A stretch of DNA of 64,000 nucleotides from Janthinobacterium sp. TB1-E2 (GTDB lineage Bacteria > Pseudomonadota > Gammaproteobacteria > Burkholderiales > Burkholderiaceae_D). A program made the position numbers and the translations under genes. This document shows positions 17,063-29,285 of the stretch, piece after piece. The notes under the pieces were generated by a model. The model was not told the origin of the DNA, ran no database searches, and saw only the letters and a list, made by a program, of their open reading frames with translations. Each line of letters starts with the position of its first letter. Within the stretch, counting starts at the first letter, position 1. Location: NCBI RefSeq assembly GCF_036885605.1, contig NZ_CP142523.1:2294001-2358000 (forward strand), written 5' to 3'.

Positions 17063-18508
17063 GTGAAGACACGGCAAATTAGCCGGCTGGCCTCGCCTTT
17101 GATGGCAGGCCTGCTGGGCAGCGCGCTGCTCGCATGCGGCGGCAATTCCACCACCGAACCCCCATCGACCCTCTTGGCCGCCACGGCCGCCAGCGACAGT
17201 TGCGTGGCCTGGAGCGCCGCTGCCGTCTACACGGCCGGCCAGTGCGCCGTCTATGACGGCAAGGTGTACCGCGCCAAATGGTGGGTGCAGGGCACGGCGC
17301 CAAACAACGACCAGTGGGGGCCGTGGAGCCTCGATAGCAGCACGCCCACCCCGACGCCGACCCCGACTCCTACGCCTACTCCAACACCCACGCCAACGCC
17401 GACACCAACGCCAGGCGTGCCTACCAAGACCCAGGCCGAGGCGAACGAGGCGGCGCTGACGAACAACGATTTCTTCCGCAAGGTCAAGGCGTCGATCCGC
17501 ACCCTGGGCAATACGGCCGTCGAGGCCGTGCAGCCGGGACTGGCCAGCAACCCGCTCAACGTCAAGCGGGTCGAGCGCCTGCTGCCGGCGGCGAAGTGGG
17601 ATTACTATTTTGCCGCGCGCGATGCCAGCTATACATATCAGCGCTTCCTGCAAGCCGTGGCCAAGTTTCCCGCCGTGTGCGACGACTACAGCGACGGGCG
17701 CAATGCGGACGCCATCTGCCGCCACAGCCTGAGCACCATGTTCGCCCACTTCGTGCAGGAAACGGGCGACCATAACGCCAGCAGCCCGCTGCCGCAATGG
17801 CGCCAGGGCTTGAAGTATTTGCGCGAACTGGGCTGCGACGAGACGGGCGCCGGCTGCGGCTACAACGTCGAGTGCGCCGACCCCGTCTTCAACAAGGTGT
17901 GGACCTGCGGCAAGAATGCCGACGGCAGCTTCAAGAAATATTTCGGCCGCGGCGCCAAGCAGCTGTCGTACAACTACAACTACGGTCCCTTCTCGCAAGC
18001 CATGCATGACGGCGACCAGTCCGTGCTGCTGAAGAATCCGGACCTGGTGGCCTCGACGTGGCTGAACCTGGCGTCGGCCACGTTCTTCTTTGTCTATCCG
18101 CAACCGCCGAAACCATCGATGCTGCACGTGCTTGACGGCACGTGGGTGCCGAACGCGGCCGATACGACGGCTGGCGCCGGCAATAACTTCGCCACCACCA
18201 TCATGATCATCAACGCCGAATGCGGGCAGGGCACGGAAAAACAGGCCGCGCAAAACCGCATCGATTACTACAAGCAGTTTGCCGCCGACATGGGCTGGGA
18301 TTATTCCGGCGAACAATTGTCTTGCGCCAACATGCAGCGCTTCACCCCGGCCAGTTCCGCTTCCTACAACATCTATTGGGAAAAGAACTGGAGCGCCGGT
18401 GGCGAGAACCAATGCCAGCTGGTCAGCTATCAAACCCCGTACAGCGCCTTGCTGGCGGGGAACTACGTGAAATGCGTGGAAGCCAACTGGAATGTGAAGT
18501 TGCAGTAG
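17063..18508 (+). CDS. GH19 chitinase, lipoprotein with N-terminal CBM5/12
   Basis: The 481-residue enzyme would cleave chitin. Order of parts: signal peptide with lipobox LLACGG (Cys at about 25); a CBM5/12 chitin-binding module (about 47-92) with the YRAKWWVQG aromatic motif; a (PT)n linker at 94-117; and a GH19 catalytic domain (about 125-480). The likely acid glutamate is Glu233 in FAHFVQETGDHN, and KYFGRGAKQLSYNYNYG matches the GH19 substrate-cleft motif. GTG is the start, seven bases after AGGAGA. The lipobox implies membrane anchoring, possibly on the cell surface. It is followed by a GH18 chitinase with the same front-end layout. Confidence 0.9.
   Translation: MKTRQISRLASPLMAGLLGSALLACGGNSTTEPPSTLLAATAASDSCVAWSAAAVYTAGQCAVYDGKVYRAKWWVQGTAPNNDQWGPWSLDSSTPTPTPTPTPTPTPTPTPTPTPTPGVPTKTQAEANEAALTNNDFFRKVKASIRTLGNTAVEAVQPGLASNPLNVKRVERLLPAAKWDYYFAARDASYTYQRFLQAVAKFPAVCDDYSDGRNADAICRHSLSTMFAHFVQETGDHNASSPLPQWRQGLKYLRELGCDETGAGCGYNVECADPVFNKVWTCGKNADGSFKKYFGRGAKQLSYNYNYGPFSQAMHDGDQSVLLKNPDLVASTWLNLASATFFFVYPQPPKPSMLHVLDGTWVPNAADTTAGAGNNFATTIMIINAECGQGTEKQAAQNRIDYYKQFAADMGWDYSGEQLSCANMQRFTPASSASYNIYWEKNWSAGGENQCQLVSYQTPYSALLAGNYVKCVEANWNVKLQ
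17342..17413 (+). repeat. Hexanucleotide tandem repeat coding (PT)n linker
   Basis: About twelve tandem ACNCCN units encode alternating Thr-Pro between the chitin-binding and GH19 domains. Third-base variation is moderate here. Such linkers keep modules apart on insoluble substrates. Confidence 0.85.
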
Positions 18509-18552
18509 CAGTAAAGGCAGGACCAGCCAGCCAGGGATAACAGTTGACAAGA

Positions 18553-18566
18553 GCCCCTCGAGGGGC
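18553..18566. promoter_or_regulatory. Perfect 14-base palindrome upstream of GH18 chitinase
   Basis: GCCCCTCGAGGGGC is fully self-complementary and lies just after TTGACA (18544-18549), so it would sit in the spacer of a promoter if that hexamer is a -35 box. No good -10 follows at the right distance and no T-run marks it as a terminator. It could be an operator or a mild intercistronic structure. Confidence 0.35.
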
Positions 18567-18611
18567 CTGCAACAGCTCTCGATGTAAAACCATAACGGAG
18601 ACCAATACAAC

Positions 18612-20975
<2,364 letters not shown>

Positions 20976-21000
20976 GTTGAATCCGGTAGTGTAAACAGAG

Positions 21001-21030
21001 AAGGGCGGAACCGAGGTTCCGCCCTTTTTT
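21001..21030 (+). terminator. Rho-independent terminator after GH18 chitinase
   Basis: AAGGGCGGAAC (21001-21011) pairs with GTTCCGCCCTT (21016-21026) around the CGAG tetraloop, and the T-run extends to 21030. It ends the chitinase transcript. A separate palindromic repeat follows immediately. Confidence 0.92.
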
Positions 21031-21031
21031 C

Positions 21032-21058
21032 GGGGTCAGACCCGTTGGGTCTGACCCC
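21032..21058. repeat. Palindromic repeat GGGGTCAGACCC-N3, copy 1
   Basis: GGGGTCAGACCC (21032-21043), spacer GTT, GGGTCTGACCCC (21047-21058): a perfect 12-base stem. The same arms recur at 24014 and 32394 with spacer GCC. It lies between the convergent GH18 and porin genes. Confidence 0.85.
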
Positions 21059-21084
21059 AGCCTTTGCTTCTGGGTTGTTTCAGC

Positions 21085-22359
21085 TTAAAACCAAGTTTCC
21101 ACTTGGAAACCATACGACGTGCCGCTGGTATTGTTGTTATAGATCGGGCCGCCGTTGTTCGACGCATTGACCGAGGCGGTCGCCGCATCGTTCCACTTGC
21201 CGTAGGTAACAAAAGCGCGCAGTTCAGGGCGCGACCACAGGCCAGGACCGGCGGAGATCGTCGGTGCGATGGTCAGCTTGGTCAGGCGCTTGGCTGGCTG
21301 GCCGCCCGATTGCGTCACGCGGTCCGTGCCCAGTTCGCCCACCAGCTTGAAGTTGTTGGTGAACGCGTACACAGGACGCACGCCGACCGAGGTCCAGGTC
21401 GAGGAACCGGTAGCATTCGACTCGTCTTTTTGCCACAGGGCGACAAATTCCATGCCGAAGTTGGCCATCGGCTGGATCGCCATGTCATTGAAGACGCGCG
21501 TACGCTTGCGGTCCGAACCGAAACCGGTGTCGCCCGAGGCGCCGAACTGGCCGTTGCCGGCACCGCCGACGCCAGGACCGACGCCGTACTGCACGCCGAA
21601 GGTGTTGCCGCCGCCGAAGACTTTCGCTTGACGGTGGAATGCCGACAGCTGCCAGCCATTGTGCTTCTGGCCAAAAGCGTCGTTGTCCTTGCCTTCGCCG
21701 ATGATGTAGGTCGCGGCCAGGTCCAGGGTGCCGTTTTCATTGACGGGAATCTCGCCGTAGATGAAGTTCTGGCGCACGGCGGACTTGGTGCTCACGACGC
21801 CGGTCGGCGACACGGTGTTGATGTCGTTGTCCTTGAAGAAGGCGTACGAGAATTTACCTGGGCCAGCAGGAATACGGTCCAGGCCGGCGCCCGTGCCGTT
21901 CATGTTGATGTATTGCAGATCCAGCATGTGGATGTCAGGACGGTAGTAGAAGCGTTTACCGATCCAGGCCGTGCCGCCGTTCAGGAAATCGAGTCCCTGC
22001 GCTTCGACATAGGCTTTGACGATGCCCAGTTTGTTGTCGCCGAAATCCGAGTTTGGCGCGTAAGCGTTGACCCAGATCGTGGCCAGGTAGTTCACGCCGC
22101 CGGATTGGGCAACGGACTTGGTGTAGCCGAATTCCGTGTAGGCGTCGCACTCATTGCCCAGACGATATTTCATGGTGTTGCCACCGAGGCCGAAGCAGCC
22201 TTGCGAACCGCCGTCACCCGAAGTATTGCTGCCGGCGCCAGCGCGCAGGTAGCCGTGGAAGCCTTCGGCATCGGATGGGTACATCGGGTCGGCCATGGCG
22301 GAAGCGCTGGCGATGGCCAGCAGCAGGGCAGGTAAAGTTTTCAATGCAGTGCGATTCAT
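21085..22359 (-). CDS. LamB/maltoporin-family outer membrane porin
   Basis: The 424-residue protein has a Sec signal (about 1-24, cleavage at AMA-DP) and a maltoporin-like body. It shows the N-terminal FHGYLRAGAGSN stretch, a Cys pair flanking GFGLGG-type sequence (CFGLGGNTMKYRLGNEC), alternating beta strands, and a C-terminal FQVETWF ending in Phe as expected for BAM recognition. It would let sugars or polyols cross the outer membrane. It is divergent from the ABC importer genes across a symmetric operator array, so both are probably induced together. GGAGA precedes the ATG at 22359. The substrate is inferred from neighbours. Confidence 0.87.
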   Translation of the reverse strand: MNRTALKTLPALLLAIASASAMADPMYPSDAEGFHGYLRAGAGSNTSGDGGSQGCFGLGGNTMKYRLGNECDAYTEFGYTKSVAQSGGVNYLATIWVNAYAPNSDFGDNKLGIVKAYVEAQGLDFLNGGTAWIGKRFYYRPDIHMLDLQYINMNGTGAGLDRIPAGPGKFSYAFFKDNDINTVSPTGVVSTKSAVRQNFIYGEIPVNENGTLDLAATYIIGEGKDNDAFGQKHNGWQLSAFHRQAKVFGGGNTFGVQYGVGPGVGGAGNGQFGASGDTGFGSDRKRTRVFNDMAIQPMANFGMEFVALWQKDESNATGSSTWTSVGVRPVYAFTNNFKLVGELGTDRVTQSGGQPAKRLTKLTIAPTISAGPGLWSRPELRAFVTYGKWNDAATASVNASNNGGPIYNNNTSGTSYGFQVETWF

Positions 22360-22464
22360 GCGGTCTCCAGAAGAATGTTGGTGGTAGCGGTGATGCCCCG
22401 GAAGGCGGCCACCGCACACGGTCTAATGCCGAAAACCAAGTCTAGCAGCGCTTTTTTGACCACC

Positions 22465-22592
22465 CTGATACAAAACGTGCAAGTACTGATACTTTCTTTC
22501 AGAGTGTTGTTTTTGTCACATATCGATACTCTTGCGCATGGCGGGCTTGCAAAAGAGTATCGAATTGCGGTTTTGGAGTATCAGAAAGTATC
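22465..22592. promoter_or_regulatory. Symmetric array of six GATAC/GTATC operator cores
   Basis: Three GATAC cores on the plus strand (22467, 22488, 22525) are followed by three inverted GTATC cores (22557, 22578, 22588). GATACTTTCT (22488-22497) is mirrored by AGAAAGTATC (22583-22592), and CGATACTCTT (22524-22533) by AAGAGTATCG (22553-22562); the two nested pairs share nearly the same centre. Cores 22467/22488 and 22557/22578 are each 21 bases apart, two helical turns. This is the kind of layout bound by AraC-family dimers; two such regulators are encoded at 28313 and 29286. Confidence 0.7.
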
Positions 22593-22669
22593 AAAGGCCG
22601 GTGCTACATTGTGGTCGTGGTGCCAAGTAATCGGGCATTGCCAACGACAAAAAACACTGGAGACACACA

Positions 22670-23974
22670 ATGAAACGTTCCGCCATTGCCGCGCTGATCG
22701 CCGGCTGCCTCAGCTCGTCCGCTTTTGCCGCCACCGACCTGGTCATCGCGACCGTCAACAACGGCCACATGATCGAAATGCAAAAGCTCGGCAAGTTCTT
22801 CGAGCAAGCCAATCCCGACATCAAGCTCAAATGGGTGACCCTGGAAGAGGGCGTCTTGCGCCAGCGTATGACCACCGATATCGCCACCAAGGGCGGCCAG
22901 TTCGACGTGATGACCATCGGCCTGTATGAAACGCCCATCTGGGGCAAGAAAAACTGGCTGATTCCCATCAAGCCGGACGCCAAATACGATATCGACGACT
23001 TGCTGCCCGCCATCCGCGAAGGCCTGTCCGGCGACGGCAAGCTGTACGCGTCGCCGTTCTATGGCGAAAGCTCGATGATCATGTACCGCAGCGACCTGGT
23101 GAAAAAAGCGGGCGTGACGATCGAGGACCGCCCGTCCTGGAACCAGCTGCGCGACGTGGCGGCCAAGCTGCACGATCCGGCCAACGGCGTGTACGGCATC
23201 TGCCTGCGCGGCAAGCCGGGCTGGGGCGACAACATGGCGCTGATCACCACCATGGCCAATTCCTACGGCGGCCAGCTGTTCGACATGAAATGGAAGCCGC
23301 AATTTACCAGCAAGCCGTGGAAGGACGCGGTCACCATGTACGTCGACCTGATGAAGAAATACGGCCCGCCGGGCGCGGCCGCCAACAGCTTCAATGAAAA
23401 CCTGGCCCTGTTCAACCAGGGCAAGTGCGGCATCTGGATCGACGCGACGATCGCCGCCTCGTTCATCACGGATCCCAAGCAAAGCAAGGTGGCCGACAAG
23501 GTGGCGTTTGCCCAGTCGCCCGTCGGCGTGACGGAGCGGGGCGCCAACTGGCTGTGGATCTGGTCGCTGGCCATTCCTTCGAGCTCCAAGCACCCAAGTG
23601 AAGCGCAGCGCTTCATCAACTGGGCCACGTCGCCCGACTACGTGAAACTGGTGGCCAAGGAAACGAGCTGGGCCAACGTGCCGACGGGCACGCGCAAGTC
23701 GACCTATGCGAGCCCCGAGTTCCAGAAAGTGGCGAAATTTGCCGCCGCCGAAGGCAAGGCCCTGGCCACCACGCGCGCCGTGCAAAGCACTTTGCCGCCA
23801 TCGCCATATGTAGGCGTGCAATTCGCATCGATTCCCGAATTCCAGGTAATCGGCGTGGCAGCCGGCCAGCAGATGGCGGCGGCATTGCTGGGCAAGGTGA
23901 CGGTGGACCAGGCGCTGGAGTTGTCGCAGCAGACGGCTGAGCGTGAGATGCGTAAAGGCGGGTACTACAAGTAG
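22670..23974 (+). CDS. Polyol/sugar ABC transporter substrate-binding protein
   Basis: The 434-residue protein has a 20-residue signal peptide (ending SSAFA) and the extracellular solute-binding family 1 fold. Segments such as FDVMTIGLYETPIWGKKNWL and GKLYASPFYGESSMIMYRSDL closely match sorbitol/mannitol binding proteins (SmoE/MtlE type). It would capture a sugar alcohol in the periplasm for the permeases encoded downstream. GGAG-like AGGAGA-type spacing is weak here, with TGGAGAC before the ATG. A palindromic repeat separates it from the first permease gene. The exact polyol cannot be told from the sequence. Confidence 0.9.
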   Translation: MKRSAIAALIAGCLSSSAFAATDLVIATVNNGHMIEMQKLGKFFEQANPDIKLKWVTLEEGVLRQRMTTDIATKGGQFDVMTIGLYETPIWGKKNWLIPIKPDAKYDIDDLLPAIREGLSGDGKLYASPFYGESSMIMYRSDLVKKAGVTIEDRPSWNQLRDVAAKLHDPANGVYGICLRGKPGWGDNMALITTMANSYGGQLFDMKWKPQFTSKPWKDAVTMYVDLMKKYGPPGAAANSFNENLALFNQGKCGIWIDATIAASFITDPKQSKVADKVAFAQSPVGVTERGANWLWIWSLAIPSSSKHPSEAQRFINWATSPDYVKLVAKETSWANVPTGTRKSTYASPEFQKVAKFAAAEGKALATTRAVQSTLPPSPYVGVQFASIPEFQVIGVAAGQQMAAALLGKVTVDQALELSQQTAEREMRKGGYYK

Positions 23975-24013
23975 GCCTGCTGCATAGTTTGCGTACCCCA
24001 ACGGCGTAAAGCA

Positions 24014-24040
24014 GGGGTCAGACCCGCCGGGTCTGACCCC
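24014..24040. repeat. Palindromic repeat GGGGTCAGACCC-N3, copy 2
   Basis: Perfect 12-base arms (24014-24025 and 24029-24040) with spacer GCC, placed between the binding-protein gene and the permease gene. In the transcript it would form a strong hairpin, a position like that of REP elements between malE and malF in enteric bacteria. Confidence 0.87.
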
Positions 24041-24068
24041 AGATTTCCCCTTGCCCCAAGAGAACACT

Positions 24069-24929
24069 ATGAAACGCATTATCCCCCGGACTTTGCTGAC
24101 GCCGGCCGTGGTCGCCGTCTCCGTCATTTCCGTGATCCCGCTGCTGATCACCTTGTATTACGCGTTCGTGCGCTATTCCATGCTCGATCCGAGCGGCCAT
24201 CCTTTCCATGGCCTCGCCAATTTCCACTTTTTCTTTACCGATGCTTCGTTCCTGCCGGCCTTGCAGAACACGTTTACCCTGCTGTTTTCCGTGATGCTGG
24301 TCACGGTGGTGCTGGGCACGGCGCTGGGGCTGTTGATCAATGAAGCGTTCCCGGGGCGCGCCATCGTGCGCGTGCTCCTGATTTCGCCTTTCCTCATCAT
24401 GCCGGCCGTGAATGCCCTGATGTGGAAGAACATGCTGCTCAATCCGATCTACGGCCTGTTCGCACAAATCAGTATTTTCTTTGGCGCCACACCCGTCGAC
24501 TGGCTGTCGGCCCACCCGCTGTTTTCCATCATCATGATGGTCTCGTGGCAATGGCTGCCGTTTGCCTGCCTGATCTTCATGACTGCCCTGCAATCGATGG
24601 ACCGGGAACAGCTGGAAGCGGCGCGCATGGATGGCGCCACCTATCTGCAGCAGTTGCGCTACCTCTACATCCCCCACCTGGGCCGCGCCGTCTCGGTGGT
24701 CCTGATGATCGAGATGATTTTCCTGTTGTCGATCTTTGCGGAAATTTTTACCACGACGGGCGGCGGTCCCGGCTTCGACACGACCACCATCACCTTCATG
24801 ATCTATCAGCAGGCACTGCTGTCGTATGACGTGGGAGCGGCCTCGGCCGGCGCCCTGTTCGCCGTGCTCATCGCCAACATCGCCGCCTTCTTCCTGATGC
24901 GCGTCATCGGCAAGAATCTGTCGAAATAA
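24069..24929 (+). CDS. Polyol ABC transporter permease, first subunit
   Basis: The 286-residue membrane protein has six hydrophobic spans and the binding-protein-dependent transport signature EAARMDGATYLQQLRYLYIPHLGRA (EAA loop, about 180-205), as in SmoF/MtlF. It would form the channel with the second permease in the inner membrane. The ATG at 24069 follows AAGAGA. The stop is ten bases before the next start. Confidence 0.92.
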   Translation: MKRIIPRTLLTPAVVAVSVISVIPLLITLYYAFVRYSMLDPSGHPFHGLANFHFFFTDASFLPALQNTFTLLFSVMLVTVVLGTALGLLINEAFPGRAIVRVLLISPFLIMPAVNALMWKNMLLNPIYGLFAQISIFFGATPVDWLSAHPLFSIIMMVSWQWLPFACLIFMTALQSMDREQLEAARMDGATYLQQLRYLYIPHLGRAVSVVLMIEMIFLLSIFAEIFTTTGGGPGFDTTTITFMIYQQALLSYDVGAASAGALFAVLIANIAAFFLMRVIGKNLSK

Positions 24930-24939
24930 GGAGACCTTG

Positions 24940-25758
24940 ATGCATAGCAAACTCAATTTGTATGGCCGCACAGCCGCCGCCTGGCTGTTCGCGCTGCTGC
25001 TGTTCTTTCCCATCTTCTGGCTGGGCCTGATGGCCTTCAAGACGGAAGGGCAAGCCATTTCCACGCCGCCGCTGCTGTTCTTCACGCCCACGTTTGACAG
25101 TTTCCGCGAAGTGCTGGCGCGCGACAATTACTTCGGCTACGCGTGGAACTCGCTGTTTACCAGCGTGCTGTCGACGGCCATTGGCCTCTTGATCGCCATT
25201 CCGGCCGCGTATTCGATGGCGTTCTTTCCCACGAGCGGCACCATCGGCTTGCTGAAATTCATGCTCAGTTCGCGCTACATGCCCGGCGTGGGCGCGCTGA
25301 TGCCCATCTATATCTGCTACCAGTACTTCGGCCTGCTCGACACGCGCATCGGCCTGACCACCATGTTCATGCTGATGAATTTGCCCATCATGATCTGGCT
25401 GCTGTACACGAGCATGAAGGAGCTGCCGCGCGAAATCCTCGAAGCGTCGCGCATGGATGGCGCCACCGTGTGGGATGAATTCCGCCACGTCGTGCTGCCC
25501 CTGTCCGTGGGCGGCATCGCGTCCACGGCGCTGGTCTGCATGGTGTGGTCGTGGAATGAATCGTTCTGGTCGCTGAACCTGGGCGCATCCAACGCGGGCA
25601 CCCTGGCCTGGCTCATCGCTTCGTATTCCAGCCCGGAAGGCCTGTTCTGGGCCAAATTGTCGGCCGCTTCGCTGATGGCGATTGCGCCCATCATGGCGCT
25701 GGGCTGGTTCTGCCAGAAACAATTGGTCCAAGGGATGACCTTTGGCGCTGTCAAGTAA
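24940..25758 (+). CDS. Polyol ABC transporter permease, second subunit
   Basis: The 272-residue partner permease (SmoG/MtlG type) has six predicted spans and the EAA loop EASRMDGATVWDEFRHVVLP (about 168-187). AAGGAG at 24928-24933 overlaps the upstream stop and is well placed for the ATG at 24940. Its C-terminus ends FGAVK, usual for this subfamily, and the ATPase gene follows after 15 bases. Confidence 0.92.
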   Translation: MHSKLNLYGRTAAAWLFALLLFFPIFWLGLMAFKTEGQAISTPPLLFFTPTFDSFREVLARDNYFGYAWNSLFTSVLSTAIGLLIAIPAAYSMAFFPTSGTIGLLKFMLSSRYMPGVGALMPIYICYQYFGLLDTRIGLTTMFMLMNLPIMIWLLYTSMKELPREILEASRMDGATVWDEFRHVVLPLSVGGIASTALVCMVWSWNESFWSLNLGASNAGTLAWLIASYSSPEGLFWAKLSAASLMAIAPIMALGWFCQKQLVQGMTFGAVK

Positions 25759-25773
25759 ATTTAGGATCACATC

Positions 25774-26820
25774 ATGGCTTACCTTCAACTGAGCAATATC
25801 GAAAAATTCTTTGGCGAGCACCGCGCCATCAAGGGCATCGACCTGGAAATCCAACAGGGCGAGTTCGTCGTCTTTGTCGGACCGTCCGGCTGCGGCAAAT
25901 CCACCCTGCTGCGCCTGATCGCGGGCCTGGAACCGATCGACGGCGGCAAGCTGTCGCTCGACGGGCGCGACATCACGGCCCTGCCATCGTCGAAGCGCGA
26001 CCTGGCGATGGTGTTCCAGTCGTATGCGCTGTACCCGCACATGACGGTGTTCCAGAACATGTCGTTCGCGCTGAAGCTGGCCGGCGTCGATCCCGCCATC
26101 ATCCGCGAGAAAGTCGACAAGGCGGCCGCCATCCTCGACCTGGGTAAATACCTGGAGCGCACGCCGAAGGAACTGTCAGGTGGCCAGCGCCAACGTGTGG
26201 CCATCGGCCGCGCCATCGTGCGCGATCCGAAAGTGTTCCTGTTCGACGAACCGCTGTCGAACCTCGATGCGGCACTGCGCGTGCAGACGCGCATCGAGAT
26301 CGCCAAGCTGCACCGCGAACTGGGCGCCACCACCATCTATGTCACGCATGACCAGGTCGAAGCGATGACCCTGGCCGACCGGGTCGTGGTGCTGCGCGAC
26401 GGGCAGATCGAGCAGCATGGCTCGCCATTGGAACTGTATGACCGTCCCGCCAACCGCTTTGTCGCGCAGTTCATCGGCACGCCCAGCATGAACGTGGTGC
26501 CGGCCGATGCGGCGCCACAGTTGCTGGCGCAAGCGGGCAGCGTGGCGCAGGCCGACGGCTTTGTCGGCATCCGCCCCGAACATGTGCACCTGGGCGCGGC
26601 GCAGCCGGGCAGCGTGCCCGTCACTGTCGACCTGGTGGAGTCCTTGGGTGTGGAAACCCTGACCTATGTGCGCTTGCCGAACAATGTGCAGGTGGTCTCG
26701 CGCGGCGCCGAGCGCAGCAGCCTGCAGCCGGGCCAGCAGACGCATCTGACGTTCGAGCCGGGCTTCGTCCATTATTTTGACCGCGCCGGCAAGACCTATG
26801 CCGCCGCAAAGGGAGTTTGA
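25774..26820 (+). CDS. ABC transporter ATP-binding protein, MalK/UgpC/SmoK family
   Basis: The 348-residue ATPase carries Walker A GPSGCGKST (about 36-44), Q-loop VFQSYALYPHMTV, signature LSGGQRQR, Walker B KVFLFDEPLSNLD and the switch His in YVTHDQVEAMT. Beyond about residue 235 is the TOBE/OB regulatory region of the MalK group. It energises the two permeases. Its stop lies one base before the dehydrogenase start, and GGGAG inside its end serves that gene. Confidence 0.94.
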   Translation: MAYLQLSNIEKFFGEHRAIKGIDLEIQQGEFVVFVGPSGCGKSTLLRLIAGLEPIDGGKLSLDGRDITALPSSKRDLAMVFQSYALYPHMTVFQNMSFALKLAGVDPAIIREKVDKAAAILDLGKYLERTPKELSGGQRQRVAIGRAIVRDPKVFLFDEPLSNLDAALRVQTRIEIAKLHRELGATTIYVTHDQVEAMTLADRVVVLRDGQIEQHGSPLELYDRPANRFVAQFIGTPSMNVVPADAAPQLLAQAGSVAQADGFVGIRPEHVHLGAAQPGSVPVTVDLVESLGVETLTYVRLPNNVQVVSRGAERSSLQPGQQTHLTFEPGFVHYFDRAGKTYAAAKGV

Positions 26821-26821
26821 A

Positions 26822-28297
<1,476 letters not shown>

Positions 28298-28312
28298 CGG
28301 GGAGGGCGCGCC

Positions 28313-29230
28313 ATGCCACGCAAGGCCGATGCCACACTGCCGCAGATGGAGCTGGAACAGCAGCGCGACGCCACGCCCGGCTTCGAGCCGAAAGGCAGTT
28401 TCGGCTTCATCCGCTACCTCGAGCACGGCTTTCCGAATGCGCTGGTGCGCTGGCATTACCATGACGAGTACGAACTGCACCTGATCGTCGAGAGCAGCGG
28501 CAAGGTCTTTGTCGGCGACTATATCGGCCAGTTCACGCCTGGCCACCTGGTGCTGACGGGGCCGCGCGTGCCGCACAACTGGGTCTCGCTCGACACGCCG
28601 CCCGAAGGCGTGGCCTTGCGCGACATGGTGGTCCAGTTTTCGCATGCGCCGCTGGCGTCGATGGCCGCCGCCATTCCTGAATTGAAGGATGTTTTTCCGC
28701 TGCTGCAGCGCGCCTTGCACGGCGTGGAATTCTTTGGGGTCAGCGAGCTGTCGCTGCGGCGCTTCCGGCGCATCCGCGACAGCAGCGGCCTGCCGCGCTT
28801 CATCGAATTTCTGACCTTGCTGGGCGAGCTGGCGCAGACCAGCGACTACCAGCTGCTGTCGACGGTGCCGATGCAGTCGAGCGACGACGACGTGGCGTTG
28901 GCGCGCATCAGTTCCGCCATCAACTTCATCGTGCACAATTACAGCAGCCAGTTCTCGCTGAAGCAGCTGGCCGAGCAGGTGGACATGCCCGAGCGGACGT
29001 TTTCGCGCTTCTTTCGCCACGCCACGGGCAACAGCTTCACAGACTTCGTCAACCGCCTGCGCATCAACAAGGCGTGCCAGCTGCTGATGGAGACGGAGCG
29101 CTATGTCAGCAACATCTGCTACGAGGCGGGGTTCAATAACGTGGCCAATTTCAACCGCCGTTTCCTGGAATTGAAGGGCATGACGCCGAAGGAATTTCGC
29201 CAGCAGGCGCTGGGCCGCTTTGGCGAGTGA
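28313..29230 (+). CDS. AraC-family regulator of the polyol cluster, paralog 1
   Basis: The 305-residue regulator has an N-terminal cupin-type sensing domain (about 30-130; VRWHYHDEYELHLIV is the metal- or ligand-pocket strand) and a C-terminal pair of helix-turn-helices (about 200-300) with SLKQLAEQVDMPERTFSRFF and the conserved RINKACQLLMET...NISYEAGF-like end. It starts 15 bases after the dehydrogenase gene and so is probably co-transcribed. It is closely similar to the next gene. I infer that it acts on the repeat array at 22465-22592. Confidence 0.9.
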   Translation: MPRKADATLPQMELEQQRDATPGFEPKGSFGFIRYLEHGFPNALVRWHYHDEYELHLIVESSGKVFVGDYIGQFTPGHLVLTGPRVPHNWVSLDTPPEGVALRDMVVQFSHAPLASMAAAIPELKDVFPLLQRALHGVEFFGVSELSLRRFRRIRDSSGLPRFIEFLTLLGELAQTSDYQLLSTVPMQSSDDDVALARISSAINFIVHNYSSQFSLKQLAEQVDMPERTFSRFFRHATGNSFTDFVNRLRINKACQLLMETERYVSNICYEAGFNNVANFNRRFLELKGMTPKEFRQQALGRFGE

Positions 29231-29285
29231 CGCTTTTTGAGGTACATTGGATGGCACAGGCGGGGACAGTCTGGGAGAGACAAGC

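Noticed and set aside
24018..26040. Long minus-strand frames opposite the polyol permease genes.
   Set aside because: They mirror clearly recognised ABC permeases, and their His- and Gln-rich products have no family features.
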